DNA from: Paractinoplanes rishiriensis
GTDB taxonomy: Bacteria > Actinomycetota > Actinomycetes > Mycobacteriales > Micromonosporaceae
Assembly: GCF_016862375.1 (NCBI RefSeq)
Contig: NZ_BOMV01000059.1
Coordinates: forward strand, 62,001 to 126,000
DNA: 64,000 nucleotides
Direction of reading: 5' to 3'
Below are positions 33,464 through 41,414 of the stretch, in pieces. Position 1 is the stretch's first letter. Each line of letters opens with the position of its first letter. Both the position numbers and the translations under genes were made by a program. A model generated the notes under the pieces. It saw nothing but the letters and a program-made list of their open reading frames with translations, ran no database searches and was not told the DNA's origin.

Positions 33464-34318
33464 TCAGCAGCCACTGCTGACGCTTATTCGCACATTCTTT
33501 TCATCCGGCACGACCACCACGGAGTCACCATCCAGGCGGTACGCCCAGACTGACTCGTCGGCGCGCAGCAGGGTCCCGCCGGCGCTGGCCTCCCGCATCC
33601 GGCCCTCGAACCCGGCCGGCGCCGCCACCTCGTCGACGGCGTAGGTGGCCGCCACCCCGCCCTCGGGGCAGTTCACCGCGGTGACCATGGACGGCTCTGA
33701 CGGCGTACCGCCTAATGCGTTGACCAGCGCGCTCAGCGCAACCGGCGCCCCACCCGGCACCGGATCGGCCCTGTCGGGCTCCGTGCCACCACGTGGCCGG
33801 CACCCGGTGGTGACGCGCACGGTCAGCGCGCCGGCCCCGGCCTCGGCATCCCCGTCGATCGCCACGAAATTTCCCGCGTCCGCAAACAGCGACAATCGGG
33901 TCCCGCCCCGCAACTCGGACACTTCCGCGCGATAATCGCTCGGCAGTCCCGCCGCGATGGCGTCAAACGCCGTCCGGGCCTCGCCCTCGGCCACATAGAC
34001 GGTCACCTCGCGGCTGGCGATCATCCCCCGCCGCACCGGCGTGACCCGGCAGTCCGGCACCATGTCGAGCCCACCGAGCACCACGGCCCGCCCGTCCCCG
34101 TCGGCCGCCGCGAACAGCACCCCGACGGTCCGCTGCAGGTCGCCGACCGCGGTCACGATGTCCCGCTGCTCCGGAACGGTCGCCGCATCCCGCCGAACCG
34201 ACCACGCGCCCAGCCCGGACACCACCACAACCCAGGCCGCCGCAAGCCAGATCAGCCAGACTCGCCGCCGCTTCCGCCGCGGCACCCCACTGTTCTCCGG
34301 CTCGCTCACGGCAGCCAT
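33464..34318 (-). CDS. Unknown membrane-anchored extracellular protein
   Basis: I do not recognise this 284-aa protein. It has a basic N-terminus (RRKRRR), one membrane helix (VWLIWLAAAWVVVVSGLGAW, residues 19-38) and an external part with two Cys pairs and recurrent short beta elements (DCRVTPVRRGMIASREVTVY; CPEGGVAATYAVDE), ending VRISVSSGC. It lies 133 bases upstream of the surface protein gene and may be linked with it, though an AT-rich gap follows it. Confidence 0.72.
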   Translation of the reverse strand: MAAVSEPENSGVPRRKRRRVWLIWLAAAWVVVVSGLGAWSVRRDAATVPEQRDIVTAVGDLQRTVGVLFAAADGDGRAVVLGGLDMVPDCRVTPVRRGMIASREVTVYVAEGEARTAFDAIAAGLPSDYRAEVSELRGGTRLSLFADAGNFVAIDGDAEAGAGALTVRVTTGCRPRGGTEPDRADPVPGGAPVALSALVNALGGTPSEPSMVTAVNCPEGGVAATYAVDEVAAPAGFEGRMREASAGGTLLRADESVWAYRLDGDSVVVVPDEKNVRISVSSGC

Positions 34319-34333
34319 GGTGACACGCCCGCG

Positions 34334-34636
34334 TCAGAGCGCGAGCGCCGCCCGCAACGCCATATCGACCATCTCGACACTCGCCGGCGCCAGCACACCG
34401 GACTGCTTGATCAGCGACGCTTTGCTGACCTCGCCGACCCGCGGGATCTGGGCCACGCCGAGCGCACTGCCATCACCGTCAGCGACGACCGGTTGGACGA
34501 GACCAGGGTCCGTGACATCAGAAATCGGCACGACGAGGACGTATGGCCGGGTAGCAGTGAGACCGTCGTTTCCTACCACCACAACCTTGTACTCGTGCCC
34601 GAGCCGGGACTTGACCCAGACGTCACCACGCTTCAT
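34334..34636 (-). CDS. MazF/PemK-type toxin
   Basis: A 100-aa protein of the MazF/PemK endoribonuclease fold: it opens MKRGDVWVKSRLGHEYKVVV, has RPYVLVVPISDV in the middle and VGEVSKASLIKQSG near the end. The usual Ser/Thr of MazF active sites lies in the SDVT region but the loop is altered (no clear RPxVI), so activity is not certain. Its ATG overlaps the stop of the upstream antitoxin (TGATG), the normal order for a TA pair. Confidence 0.82.
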   Translation of the reverse strand: MKRGDVWVKSRLGHEYKVVVVGNDGLTATRPYVLVVPISDVTDPGLVQPVVADGDGSALGVAQIPRVGEVSKASLIKQSGVLAPASVEMVDMALRAALAL

Positions 34637-34866
34637 CAGTCACCCTCCCGGAACATGCAGTCCTCCACGTCATCCGCCCAACCGGGAGGTTCGTCGGGAA
34701 ATCGGCGATCGTTCTCGGCCGCCTGCTCGGCGGCGATCACCATGCCCTGCTCGCGGGCAACCTTGGAGAGCCAGTCTCCGAGCGACAGGTGCGCCGCCTC
34801 GGCCGCCCCCCGCGCGAGGTAGAGCGCTGTTTTGTCCATTTCGACGGTGACTTGTTCGGTGGGCAT
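34636..34866 (-). CDS. Antitoxin of the MazEF-type pair
   Basis: A 76-aa protein: an N-terminal part TEQVTVEMDKTALYLARGAA, followed by SLGDWLSKVAREQG, and an acidic C-terminal tail (PPGWADDVEDCMFREGD). The acidic tail is typical of antitoxins that wrap around MazF. The ATG at 34866 is preferred over a TTG/GTG further upstream that would cover the promoter. It should repress its own operon. Confidence 0.75.
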   Translation of the reverse strand: MPTEQVTVEMDKTALYLARGAAEAAHLSLGDWLSKVAREQGMVIAAEQAAENDRRFPDEPPGWADDVEDCMFREGD

Positions 34867-34884
34867 GCGTCTCAAGCTAGTGCA

Positions 34885-34915
34885 ATTATCTGCAACAAGA
34901 GGGGTCATGAGTCAA
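34885..34915 (-). promoter_or_regulatory. Candidate sigma-70-like promoter of the TA pair
   Basis: On the minus strand TTGACT (34915-34910) and GATAAT (34890-34885) are 19 bases apart, slightly long. It is the most AT-rich spot of the region and lies right after dinG. TGCA repeats around the -10 could bind the antitoxin. Confidence 0.4.
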
Positions 34916-34920
34916 CTATA

Positions 34921-36987
34921 CTAGTGACTAGCGTCTTTGGCGAGACGCTGGAGGGCACCAACAGCAACGTCGGGGCGGGTGGTGTACCAGAACGGGGGCA
35001 GGGACTTGCGCAGGAAAGCGCCGTAACCCCGGGCCGTCTCGAGGCGGGAGTCGAGCACCGCGACCACGCCCTTGTCGCCGGTGGAGCGGATCAGGCGGCC
35101 TACGCCCTGTGCCAGGCGGATCGCGGCTATCGGGACGCTCACCGAGGCGAAGCCGGAGCCGCCGGCGGCGTCGACCGCGGCGGCTCGGGCGGCGGCCAGG
35201 GGCTCGTCGGGACGGGGAAACGGGAGGCGGTCGATGACCACCAGCTGGCAGGCGTCGCCGGGGACGTCGACGCCCTGCCACAGGGACATGACGCCGAACA
35301 GGCAGCTGGGCTTGTCTTCCCGGAACTTGCGGACCAGCAGCGGCAGCGCCTCCTCGCCCTGGAGCAGGATCGGCAGGTCGGTGCGGGCGCGCAGCAGCTC
35401 GGCGGCCTGGGTGGCGGCGCGCCGCGACGAGAACAGGCCCAGGGTGCGGCCGCCCAGGGCCTCGACCAGCTTGAGCAGCTCGGCACCGGCCTGGTCGGGC
35501 AGGCCCGAGGCGGCCGGGCGGGGCAGGTGTGCCGCGACGTAGAGGATGCCCTGCTTGGGGTAGTCGAAAGGGGAACCTACGTCTAGTGAGGTCCAACCAT
35601 CACCTGTTGTGGGCGGGGCGTCCGCGGTCAGTGCGCCGGGTGCGGCCGTCTCGGCAACCGCGGTGCGGGCGGACGGGACCGCGGGGGTGGCGGCGGGCAG
35701 GCCCAGCGAGCGGGCCACCGTGTCGAAGCGGCCGCCCAGGGTGAGCGTGGCCGAGGTGGCCACCACGGTGCGGTCGGCGTAGAGGCCCTGCGCCAGGGTG
35801 CCGGCCACCGAGAGCGGGGCGACCACCAGGGCGCGGCGGCCGCTGCCCAGGTCGGAGCGTTCGACCCAGGCGACGTCGAAGTCGGACTCCTCGAGCAGGC
35901 GCTGCGCGGTGTCGCTGAGGTCGCCCAGGGCCGCCTTGGCCTGCTGTTTGCGGACCGGGTCGGGGTCGTCGGCCTTGATGTCGCCGATCGCGGTGAGTGC
36001 GGCCCGGGTGGCGGTCTCGAGCAGGGTGACGGCCTGGCGGACCAGCGGGGGCAGGCCGGTGGTGAGGCGGCCGGCGGGCAGGTCGGCGAGGCCGACCGTG
36101 AGCGCGTCGGCGGCCTCGGCCAGGGACTCTGCCGCGGCCGGCGGGATCAGGGTGCGGGCTCTTTTCGCCGTACGCTCGATGGCGTCGGGGGTGAGCTCGG
36201 CCTGAGCGGCCGAGGAAACCCGATCGGCCAGCTCGTGCGCCTCGTCGACGATCAGCAGCTTGTGCGGCGGGACGATGTGCCGGTCGGCCAGCATGTCGAC
36301 GGCCAGCAGGCTGTGGTTGGTGACCACGATGTCGGCCTCGCGGGCGCGGGCCCGGGACGCCTCGGCGAAGCACTCGGCACCGTATGGGCATTTCTGCGCG
36401 CCCACGCAGTCGCGGGCCGGCATCGAGACCTGGCGCCAGGCCGTGTCGTCGACGCCGGGGTCCAACTCGTCACGGTCGCCGGTCGCCGTCTTTTCCGACC
36501 AGGCCTGCAGGCGCTGGATCTGCTTGCCGAGCTTGCCCGCCTCGCCGAGCCACTGGGTGGCCCGCGGCGGCGCGTCGTCGAAGAGCGTGTCGGTCGGCGC
36601 CTCCTCGTCGGCGTGCTCCATCTTGGCCAGGCAGAGGTAGTGGTGCCGGCCCTTGAGGACGGCGAACGTGGGCTTCTTGCCGAGGACCGGCTCGACCGCG
36701 GCGGCGAGCCGGGGCAGATCGTGTTCGACCAGCTGGTTTTGCAGGGCCAGGGTGGCGGTGGAGACGACCACCGGGCCGTCGACCAGCAGCGCGGGCGTGA
36801 GGTAGGCCAGGCTCTTGCCGGTGCCCGTGCCGGCCTGGACGAGCAGGTGCTCACGGTCGCGGACGGCCTTGTCGATGGCGGCCACCATGGCCTGCTGACC
36901 GGGTCGGGAGGCGCCGCCGGGGACGGCACCCACGGCGGCGTTCAGGAGATCTTCGGCGGACGCCTTCTTGCGGGTTGCTGCGGGCAC
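34921..36987 (-). CDS. dinG: DinG-family ATP-dependent DNA helicase
   Basis: A 688-aa XPD/DinG-type superfamily 2 helicase, 5' to 3', for DNA repair and removal of R-loops and other structures. Walker A is GTGTGKS near residue 54, the iron-sulfur cysteines are visible (HYLCLAKM, then ARDCVGAQKCPYGAECF), the DEAH box is IVDEAHE, and the C-terminal motif VI region is IRLAQGVGRLIRS. An alternating-charge insert lies around 440-470. It is divergent from the DUF402 gene; the toxin-antitoxin pair follows it on the same strand. Confidence 0.96.
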   Translation of the reverse strand: MPAATRKKASAEDLLNAAVGAVPGGASRPGQQAMVAAIDKAVRDREHLLVQAGTGTGKSLAYLTPALLVDGPVVVSTATLALQNQLVEHDLPRLAAAVEPVLGKKPTFAVLKGRHHYLCLAKMEHADEEAPTDTLFDDAPPRATQWLGEAGKLGKQIQRLQAWSEKTATGDRDELDPGVDDTAWRQVSMPARDCVGAQKCPYGAECFAEASRARAREADIVVTNHSLLAVDMLADRHIVPPHKLLIVDEAHELADRVSSAAQAELTPDAIERTAKRARTLIPPAAAESLAEAADALTVGLADLPAGRLTTGLPPLVRQAVTLLETATRAALTAIGDIKADDPDPVRKQQAKAALGDLSDTAQRLLEESDFDVAWVERSDLGSGRRALVVAPLSVAGTLAQGLYADRTVVATSATLTLGGRFDTVARSLGLPAATPAVPSARTAVAETAAPGALTADAPPTTGDGWTSLDVGSPFDYPKQGILYVAAHLPRPAASGLPDQAGAELLKLVEALGGRTLGLFSSRRAATQAAELLRARTDLPILLQGEEALPLLVRKFREDKPSCLFGVMSLWQGVDVPGDACQLVVIDRLPFPRPDEPLAAARAAAVDAAGGSGFASVSVPIAAIRLAQGVGRLIRSTGDKGVVAVLDSRLETARGYGAFLRKSLPPFWYTTRPDVAVGALQRLAKDASH

Positions 36988-37042
36988 GGGGAGACGGTAC
37001 CCGCCACCACCGACAGAAGCCGACCACCGTTAGGGTTCTCGC

Positions 37043-37549
37043 ATGCCGCACGAGATGGTCCGGGTCGTCTACACGAAGTACGACGGCTCGGCCCACCGTG
37101 ACTATCCGGCCCGCCGGTTCGACGAGGACGACCTGGGGGTCTGGGTCGGCGTCACGCACGGCACGCCCTCGGTCTACCACGGCCGGCAGTCCGTCGAGCA
37201 GATCCCGTTCGTGCTGCTGATCCCGCATCACGCGTGGTGGACCGGCATGTTCAACCCGCCACCGCGGACCAGCGAGGTGTACTGCGACATCACCACCCCG
37301 GCCCGGTGGGAGGGTGACACCGTACACATCATTGATCTTGATCTGGACGTGGTGCGGCGCCGGGAGACCGGCCTGGTCGAGTTGCGCGACGAGGACGAGT
37401 TCGACGAGCACCGGGTCGAGTTCGGTTACCCGGACGACCTGGTGGCCGAGGCCCGGGCGGCGGCCGGCCGGCTGATGGCGGCGCTCGGCGACGGCACCGA
37501 GCCGTTCGCCTCGCAGTACCACAAGTACCTACAGCAGGTCGTTCAATAA
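37043..37549 (+). CDS. DUF402 family protein
   Basis: A 168-aa DUF402/FomD-like protein. The core is visible: YPARRFDEDDLGVWVGV, WWTGMFNPPPRTSEVYCDIT with conserved Trp/Asn/Tyr, and HIIDLDLDVVRRRETGLVEL followed by DEDEFDEH, which supplies the metal-binding Asp/Glu. Relatives hydrolyse nucleotide phosphates or are found beside RNase G/E; the substrate here is unknown. Its last 21 bases overlap the convergent sigma factor gene. Confidence 0.88.
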   Translation: MPHEMVRVVYTKYDGSAHRDYPARRFDEDDLGVWVGVTHGTPSVYHGRQSVEQIPFVLLIPHHAWWTGMFNPPPRTSEVYCDITTPARWEGDTVHIIDLDLDVVRRRETGLVELRDEDEFDEHRVEFGYPDDLVAEARAAAGRLMAALGDGTEPFASQYHKYLQQVVQ

Positions 37550-38431
37550 AAGCTTGTTCGGGTTCAGCTGGTTGAACAGGCCGGTGATCCGCCCGTCGGC
37601 GACGGCCGGCGCCAGCACCGAGAGCAGCGGCCGGCCGTCGGCGAATGTCCCCCGGATGAGCACCGCCGCCGACGTGCCGTTGACCAGCACCGGCTCCACC
37701 GTGGCCTCGGCCAGCTTGGTGCCGATGATGCCGAGGTAGAAGCGGGCCACCTTGTCGGCGCCGACGATCGCGCGGGTGCCCACGCCGGGCACGAGACCGC
37801 CACCGTCGCCGATGGCCACCACGTCGGGCGCCAGCACCGCGGCCAGGGCCTGCACGTCGCCGGTGTTCGCCGCCTCGAGGAACGCGCCGAGCACCCGGCG
37901 CTGCTCGGCCAGCCCGGCGTTGTGCCGGACGCCACCGGCGGCAACCGCCCGGCGGCCGCGCGAGGCGTGCTGCCGGGCCGCGGTCTCGGTGGTGCCGAGC
38001 ACGGTGGCCACGTCTTCGAACGGCACCGCGAAGGCGTCGTGCAGCACCAGCGCGACCCGCTGCTCGGGGGTCAGTCGTTCGAGGACGACCAGGAGGGCGA
38101 GGGCGACCTGGTCGCTCATCTCGACCCGCCCGGCGGGATCGGCATCCGGATCGACCAGGTACGGCGGCAGCCACTGCCCCGGATAGGCCTCGCGACTCAC
38201 CCGGGCCGACTTGAGGACGTCCAGGCAGATCCGGCCGGTGACCGTGGTGAGCCAGCCGCGCAGATCGCGGATCTCGCCGCCGGTGCGCGCCTTGGCGTAC
38301 CGCAACCAGGCCTCCTGCACGGCGTCCTCGGCCTCGGCGCGGCTGCCCAGCATGCGGTAGGCGACGGCGAGCAGGTGCGGTCGCTCGGCCTCGAACTCCG
38401 TCTCGGGCGACGTGGTGGGCGGCAACGGCAT
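37529..38431 (-). CDS. sigJ: ECF sigma factor, SigJ/ECF41 type with SnoaL domain
   Basis: A 300-aa ECF sigma factor: region 2 (LLAVAYRMLGSRAEAEDAVQ), region 4 (RLTPEQRVALVLHDAF; VLGTTETAARQHASRGRRAV), then a SnoaL-like domain from about 180 in place of an anti-sigma partner. The ECF41 motifs are recognisable: WLPPY near region 2-4 linker, DGGGLVPG and the C-terminal NPNKLL. ECF41 members are autoregulated through their own C-terminal domain. No carboxymuconolactone decarboxylase-type partner gene, usual for this group, is adjacent. Confidence 0.9.
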   Translation of the reverse strand: MPLPPTTSPETEFEAERPHLLAVAYRMLGSRAEAEDAVQEAWLRYAKARTGGEIRDLRGWLTTVTGRICLDVLKSARVSREAYPGQWLPPYLVDPDADPAGRVEMSDQVALALLVVLERLTPEQRVALVLHDAFAVPFEDVATVLGTTETAARQHASRGRRAVAAGGVRHNAGLAEQRRVLGAFLEAANTGDVQALAAVLAPDVVAIGDGGGLVPGVGTRAIVGADKVARFYLGIIGTKLAEATVEPVLVNGTSAAVLIRGTFADGRPLLSVLAPAVADGRITGLFNQLNPNKLLLNDLL

Positions 38432-38473
38432 GGAGGGAATTCTGCGCGAGATTGCCCGGCCGGGGGTAACACT

Positions 38474-38480
38474 TGTGACA
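38474..38480 (-). promoter_or_regulatory. Candidate ECF41-type -35 element
   Basis: TGTCACA on the minus strand, identical to the -35 described for ECF41 promoters, 43 bases before the sigJ start. A CGTC -10 at the expected 16-base spacing is not found, so this is only half of the motif. Confidence 0.3.
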
Positions 38481-38521
38481 CAGTAGGAAACGCCTAATTC
38501 GGACTAATCGGATGGTGTGGT

Positions 38522-39487
38522 GTGAACGACAACGGTGCTACCTTCGCCGGCGGCCTGGCCGGCCTCGCCGGTGTGGCCGGCGCCGTTTCGATCGGCAACA
38601 CGCTGCTGCGCCGGCCCGGGCCCTACCTGCCGGCCGCGCACGCGATCGCCAGCCCGCGCGCCGCCGACCCGCTGCCCGGCGTGTTGCGGCTCGGACTCGG
38701 CGGCCTGACCGTACCGGTCACCCCGGGCCCGCACGGCGAACTGTTCCTCGGTCCGGGCGGCCCGCAGCCGGGTCACACGCTGCGCCGGCTCGTCCTCACG
38801 CCACTGTTCGCCCGGGCCAAGACCCGCGGTGGACGGCTCGCCCGCGACCAGCAGGTGCCGTTCCGGCTGGTGGTCGAGTTCGTCGGGGCCAACCGGGAAC
38901 CGGAGACGCTGCTGCGCGCGTACCAGATGCTCGATCAGCAGTTGCGCGACCACGCGGCGCTCCTCAGTCATTGCGACGGAAACACCCTGGTGCCGGGCGC
39001 GGTCACCGTGTCGGTTGCGGGCATTGTCGACGTACGCGAACTGCTTGCGGCCCAGCGCAAGCGGTACTGCTTCGCCGACGGCACGTTCGACGACCTCGGA
39101 TCGCGCTCGGCACCACCCACCCTGGTCCCGATGATCAGCGAGCCGTGGGGGCGGCGGTTCGGGTGGGACGGCCGCGAGCCGATCCCGGCCGAGGAACGCC
39201 ACCTGCTGCACGCCATGGTGCGGTCGGCGCACGACGACGGCCGTACCGTGCGGATCTCCGGCCTGCCGGAAGGCTCCCGCCGGGCCCGCCGCGCGGTGTG
39301 GACCGAACTGGGTGCGGCCGGCGTCGACGTGATCGCCGACGGAGACCAGCATGGACTCGTACGCCATCTGCGCCGGCACCCGGTGAGCCGTTGGGTACCC
39401 CGCGCGCCGCTGCCCACCCGAGCGGTCCGCCGCAGCTCACCACGCCCGAACGCACCCCGGCCAGAACGTCGCCACGAACCCGTTTAG
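38522..39487 (+). CDS. Degenerate glycerophosphodiester phosphodiesterase-like protein
   Basis: A 321-aa protein whose C-terminal two thirds resemble the AIM6-like GDPD/PI-PLC family: FADGTFDDLGSRSAPPTLVP, MISEPWGRRFGWDGREPIPA, ERHLLHAMVRSAHDDGRTVR and WTELGAAGVDVIADGDQHGL. Where relatives carry HSHNDY and a metal-binding Glu/Asp pair, this protein has AHAIASP and LGGLTVPVTPG, so catalytic residues appear lost. It has a hydrophobic Gly/Ala N-terminus and a basic C-terminus. GTG start; weak SD. I infer a non-catalytic relative; function unknown. Confidence 0.68.
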   Translation: MNDNGATFAGGLAGLAGVAGAVSIGNTLLRRPGPYLPAAHAIASPRAADPLPGVLRLGLGGLTVPVTPGPHGELFLGPGGPQPGHTLRRLVLTPLFARAKTRGGRLARDQQVPFRLVVEFVGANREPETLLRAYQMLDQQLRDHAALLSHCDGNTLVPGAVTVSVAGIVDVRELLAAQRKRYCFADGTFDDLGSRSAPPTLVPMISEPWGRRFGWDGREPIPAEERHLLHAMVRSAHDDGRTVRISGLPEGSRRARRAVWTELGAAGVDVIADGDQHGLVRHLRRHPVSRWVPRAPLPTRAVRRSSPRPNAPRPERRHEPV

Positions 39488-39489
39488 CA

Positions 39490-39507
39490 GGCGAACGCAA
39501 GGTGAAT
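39490..39507 (-). promoter_or_regulatory. PHO-box-like repeat before DUF47-PiT
   Basis: On the minus strand ATTCACC and GTTCGCC, 11 bases apart, resemble two GTTCACC units bound by PhoP. It lies about 60 bases before the phosphate uptake pair but in reverse orientation, so it is weaker than the one before pstS. Confidence 0.25.
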
Positions 39508-39568
39508 CCAGGGGGACCGCTAGCATTCGTGGAGATCCAACCCACGCCCGTCGATCGAGGTCCGCGCC

Positions 39569-40195
39569 GTGAAGTTCTCCTTCCGCCCCGTGGAGGGCGC
39601 TTTCTACGATCTCTTCACCAAGGCTGCGCAAAATCTGGTCAAGGGCACCGAGCTGCTGAACGAACTGGCGCTGCCGGGTGTGGACGTGCAATCGGTCAGC
39701 GAACGGCTGACCGATGTGGAGCACGACAGCGACCAGATCACGCACGAGCTGTACCGCAAAATCAACTCGACCTTCATCACCCCGTTCGACCGGGCCGACA
39801 TCTATTCGCTCGGCTCCCAGCTGGACGATGTGATGGACCACCTGGAGGCGGTCGGCAACCTGCTTTACCTGTACGGGTTGACCGAGTTGCCGTCGCTGCC
39901 GCGCGAGATGCACGAACTCATCACGGTCCTCGACCAGCAGGCCAAACTGACCGCCGAGGCGATGCCCAACCTGCGCTCGATGAAGGGCCTCGACGAGTAC
40001 TGGATCGAGATCAACCGCCTGGAGAACGACGGCGACCGCGCGTACCGGATGCTCTTGGTTCGTCTTTTCTCCGGGGAGTACGACGCGCTGACCGTACTCA
40101 AGATGAAGGAGGTCGCCGACGAGTTGGAGGCGGCCTGCGACGCGTTCGAGCACGTGGCGAACACGGTCGAGACGATCGCCGTCAAGGAGTCGTAG
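39569..40195 (+). CDS. DUF47 (PhoU-like) phosphate transport regulator
   Basis: A 208-aa protein of the DUF47/TIGR00153 family, helical PhoU relatives that accompany PiT-type transporters. Visible: VEGAFYDLFTKAAQNLVKGT, RLTDVEHDSDQITHELYRKI, the metal-site-like FITPFDRADIYSLGSQLDDV and ADELEAACDAFEHVANTVET with ExxxD pairs. GTG start with GAGG upstream. The pit gene begins 3 bases after its stop, so they form one unit. Confidence 0.94.
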   Translation: MKFSFRPVEGAFYDLFTKAAQNLVKGTELLNELALPGVDVQSVSERLTDVEHDSDQITHELYRKINSTFITPFDRADIYSLGSQLDDVMDHLEAVGNLLYLYGLTELPSLPREMHELITVLDQQAKLTAEAMPNLRSMKGLDEYWIEINRLENDGDRAYRMLLVRLFSGEYDALTVLKMKEVADELEAACDAFEHVANTVETIAVKES

Positions 40196-40198
40196 ACT

Positions 40199-41206
40199 TT
40201 GTCTCCCGAGCTCGTAGCAGCTCTCGCGGTGATCCTGGCTGCGATGGCGTTCGACTACACGAACGGCTTCCACGACGCGGCGAACGCGATCGCCACCAGC
40301 GTCAGCACCCGCGCGCTCACCCCGCGGGCCGCGCTGGCGATGGCCGCGGTGGGCAACTTCATCGGCGCCCACTTCGGCGCCGGCGTGGCGAAAACCGTCG
40401 GTGACGGCCTGGTCAAGCTCCCGGTCGGCATCCCCAGCCTGGGCGTGGTCTTCGCCGGCGTGCTGGGGGCCATCGCCTGGAACCTGATCACCTGGTACTT
40501 CGGCCTGCCGTCCAGCTCGTCGCACGCCCTGTTCGGCGGCCTGGTCGGTGCCACCCTGTGGTACACCAACGGCACCGTCGAGTGGCTCACCATCACCGAG
40601 AAGGTGCTGATCCCGATGGTCGCCTCGCCGATCGTCGGCCTGCTCCTCGGCTTCGCCGCCATGGTCGCGATCATGTGGATCTTCCGCCGCGGCAACCCCG
40701 GCAAGCTCAACCGCGGCTTCCGCATCGCCCAGACCGTCTCGGCCGCCGCGATGTCCGTCGGCCACGGCATGCAGGACGCGGCCAAGACCATGGGCATCGT
40801 GGTGCTCGCGCTGTACACGGCCGGCTTCCAGGAGAGCTCCACGCACATCCCGTGGTGGGTGTTCTGGACGTCGGCGGCGGTCCTGGCGGCCGGCACCTAC
40901 GCCGGCGGCTGGCGCATCATCCGGACCCTGGGCCGCAAAATCATCGACCTGGGCCCGTCCGAGGGCTTCGCGGCCGAGACGGTGGCCAGCTCGGTGCTGT
41001 TCTTCAACGCCCTGGTCCTGCACGCCCCGATCTCGACGACCCACACGATCACTTCGGCCATCATGGGTGTAGGCGCCACGAAGCGGCTGAGCGCGGTCCG
41101 CTGGAACGTGGCCGGCAACATCGTGATCGCCTGGATCACCACGTTCCCGGCGGCGGCGCTGTTCGCCAGCCTCTTCTACTTCGCCGTCCGGCCCCTCTTC
41201 ACCTGA
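40199..41206 (+). CDS. pitA: PiT-family inorganic phosphate transporter
   Basis: A 335-aa integral membrane transporter for metal-phosphate symport with protons. The two inverted PD001131-type repeats are clear: FDYTNGFHDAANAIATSVST at the N-terminus and VGHGMQDAAKTMGIVVLAL near residue 185; also GLPSSSSHALFGGLVGA and the C-terminal APISTTHTITSAIMGVGATK. About ten hydrophobic segments. It starts with TTG. It is the low-affinity counterpart of the pst system encoded 5 kb downstream. Confidence 0.95.
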   Translation: MSPELVAALAVILAAMAFDYTNGFHDAANAIATSVSTRALTPRAALAMAAVGNFIGAHFGAGVAKTVGDGLVKLPVGIPSLGVVFAGVLGAIAWNLITWYFGLPSSSSHALFGGLVGATLWYTNGTVEWLTITEKVLIPMVASPIVGLLLGFAAMVAIMWIFRRGNPGKLNRGFRIAQTVSAAAMSVGHGMQDAAKTMGIVVLALYTAGFQESSTHIPWWVFWTSAAVLAAGTYAGGWRIIRTLGRKIIDLGPSEGFAAETVASSVLFFNALVLHAPISTTHTITSAIMGVGATKRLSAVRWNVAGNIVIAWITTFPAAALFASLFYFAVRPLFT

Positions 41207-41215
41207 TCTTCAGGG

Positions 41216-41392
41216 CCGGCGGCGCTCGAGGAGCTGGCCGAGGCCGGAATCCTGAGCCGGAAGCGCGTCGCCCGCGGCACCGTCGCTTACCTCGCGCGCG
41301 ACGTGTTCAACCTGCTCACCTTGACCGAGCGGCAGTTGGCGAGCACGCGTTGGGACACACCCCGGCGCCCCGCCCCGGCCCGACCCCAAGCG
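41216..41392 (+). pseudogene. Remnant of a Fic-family protein C-terminus
   Basis: Directly after the pitA stop, in the same frame, ALEELAEAGILSRKRVARGT, then YLARDVFNLLTLTERQLAST and RWDTP read like the C-terminal winged-helix end of actinobacterial Fic proteins. There is no start codon or Fic core (HPFxxGNGR), so this appears to be a 60-codon leftover. The identification is from memory of the family. Confidence 0.5.
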
Positions 41393-41414
41393 GGTCGGAC
41401 CGGTCAGGGACAAC

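Noticed and set aside
33464-33480. Seven-base stem TCAGCAG/CTGCTGA over the stop of the unknown membrane protein
   Set aside because: Short stem, no T-run, overlaps coding bases; not called as a terminator.
38512-40404. A 630-codon plus-strand frame overlapping 38522 and DUF47
   Set aside because: Arg/Pro/Ala-rich shadow frame of two genes with recognisable families; no independent signal.
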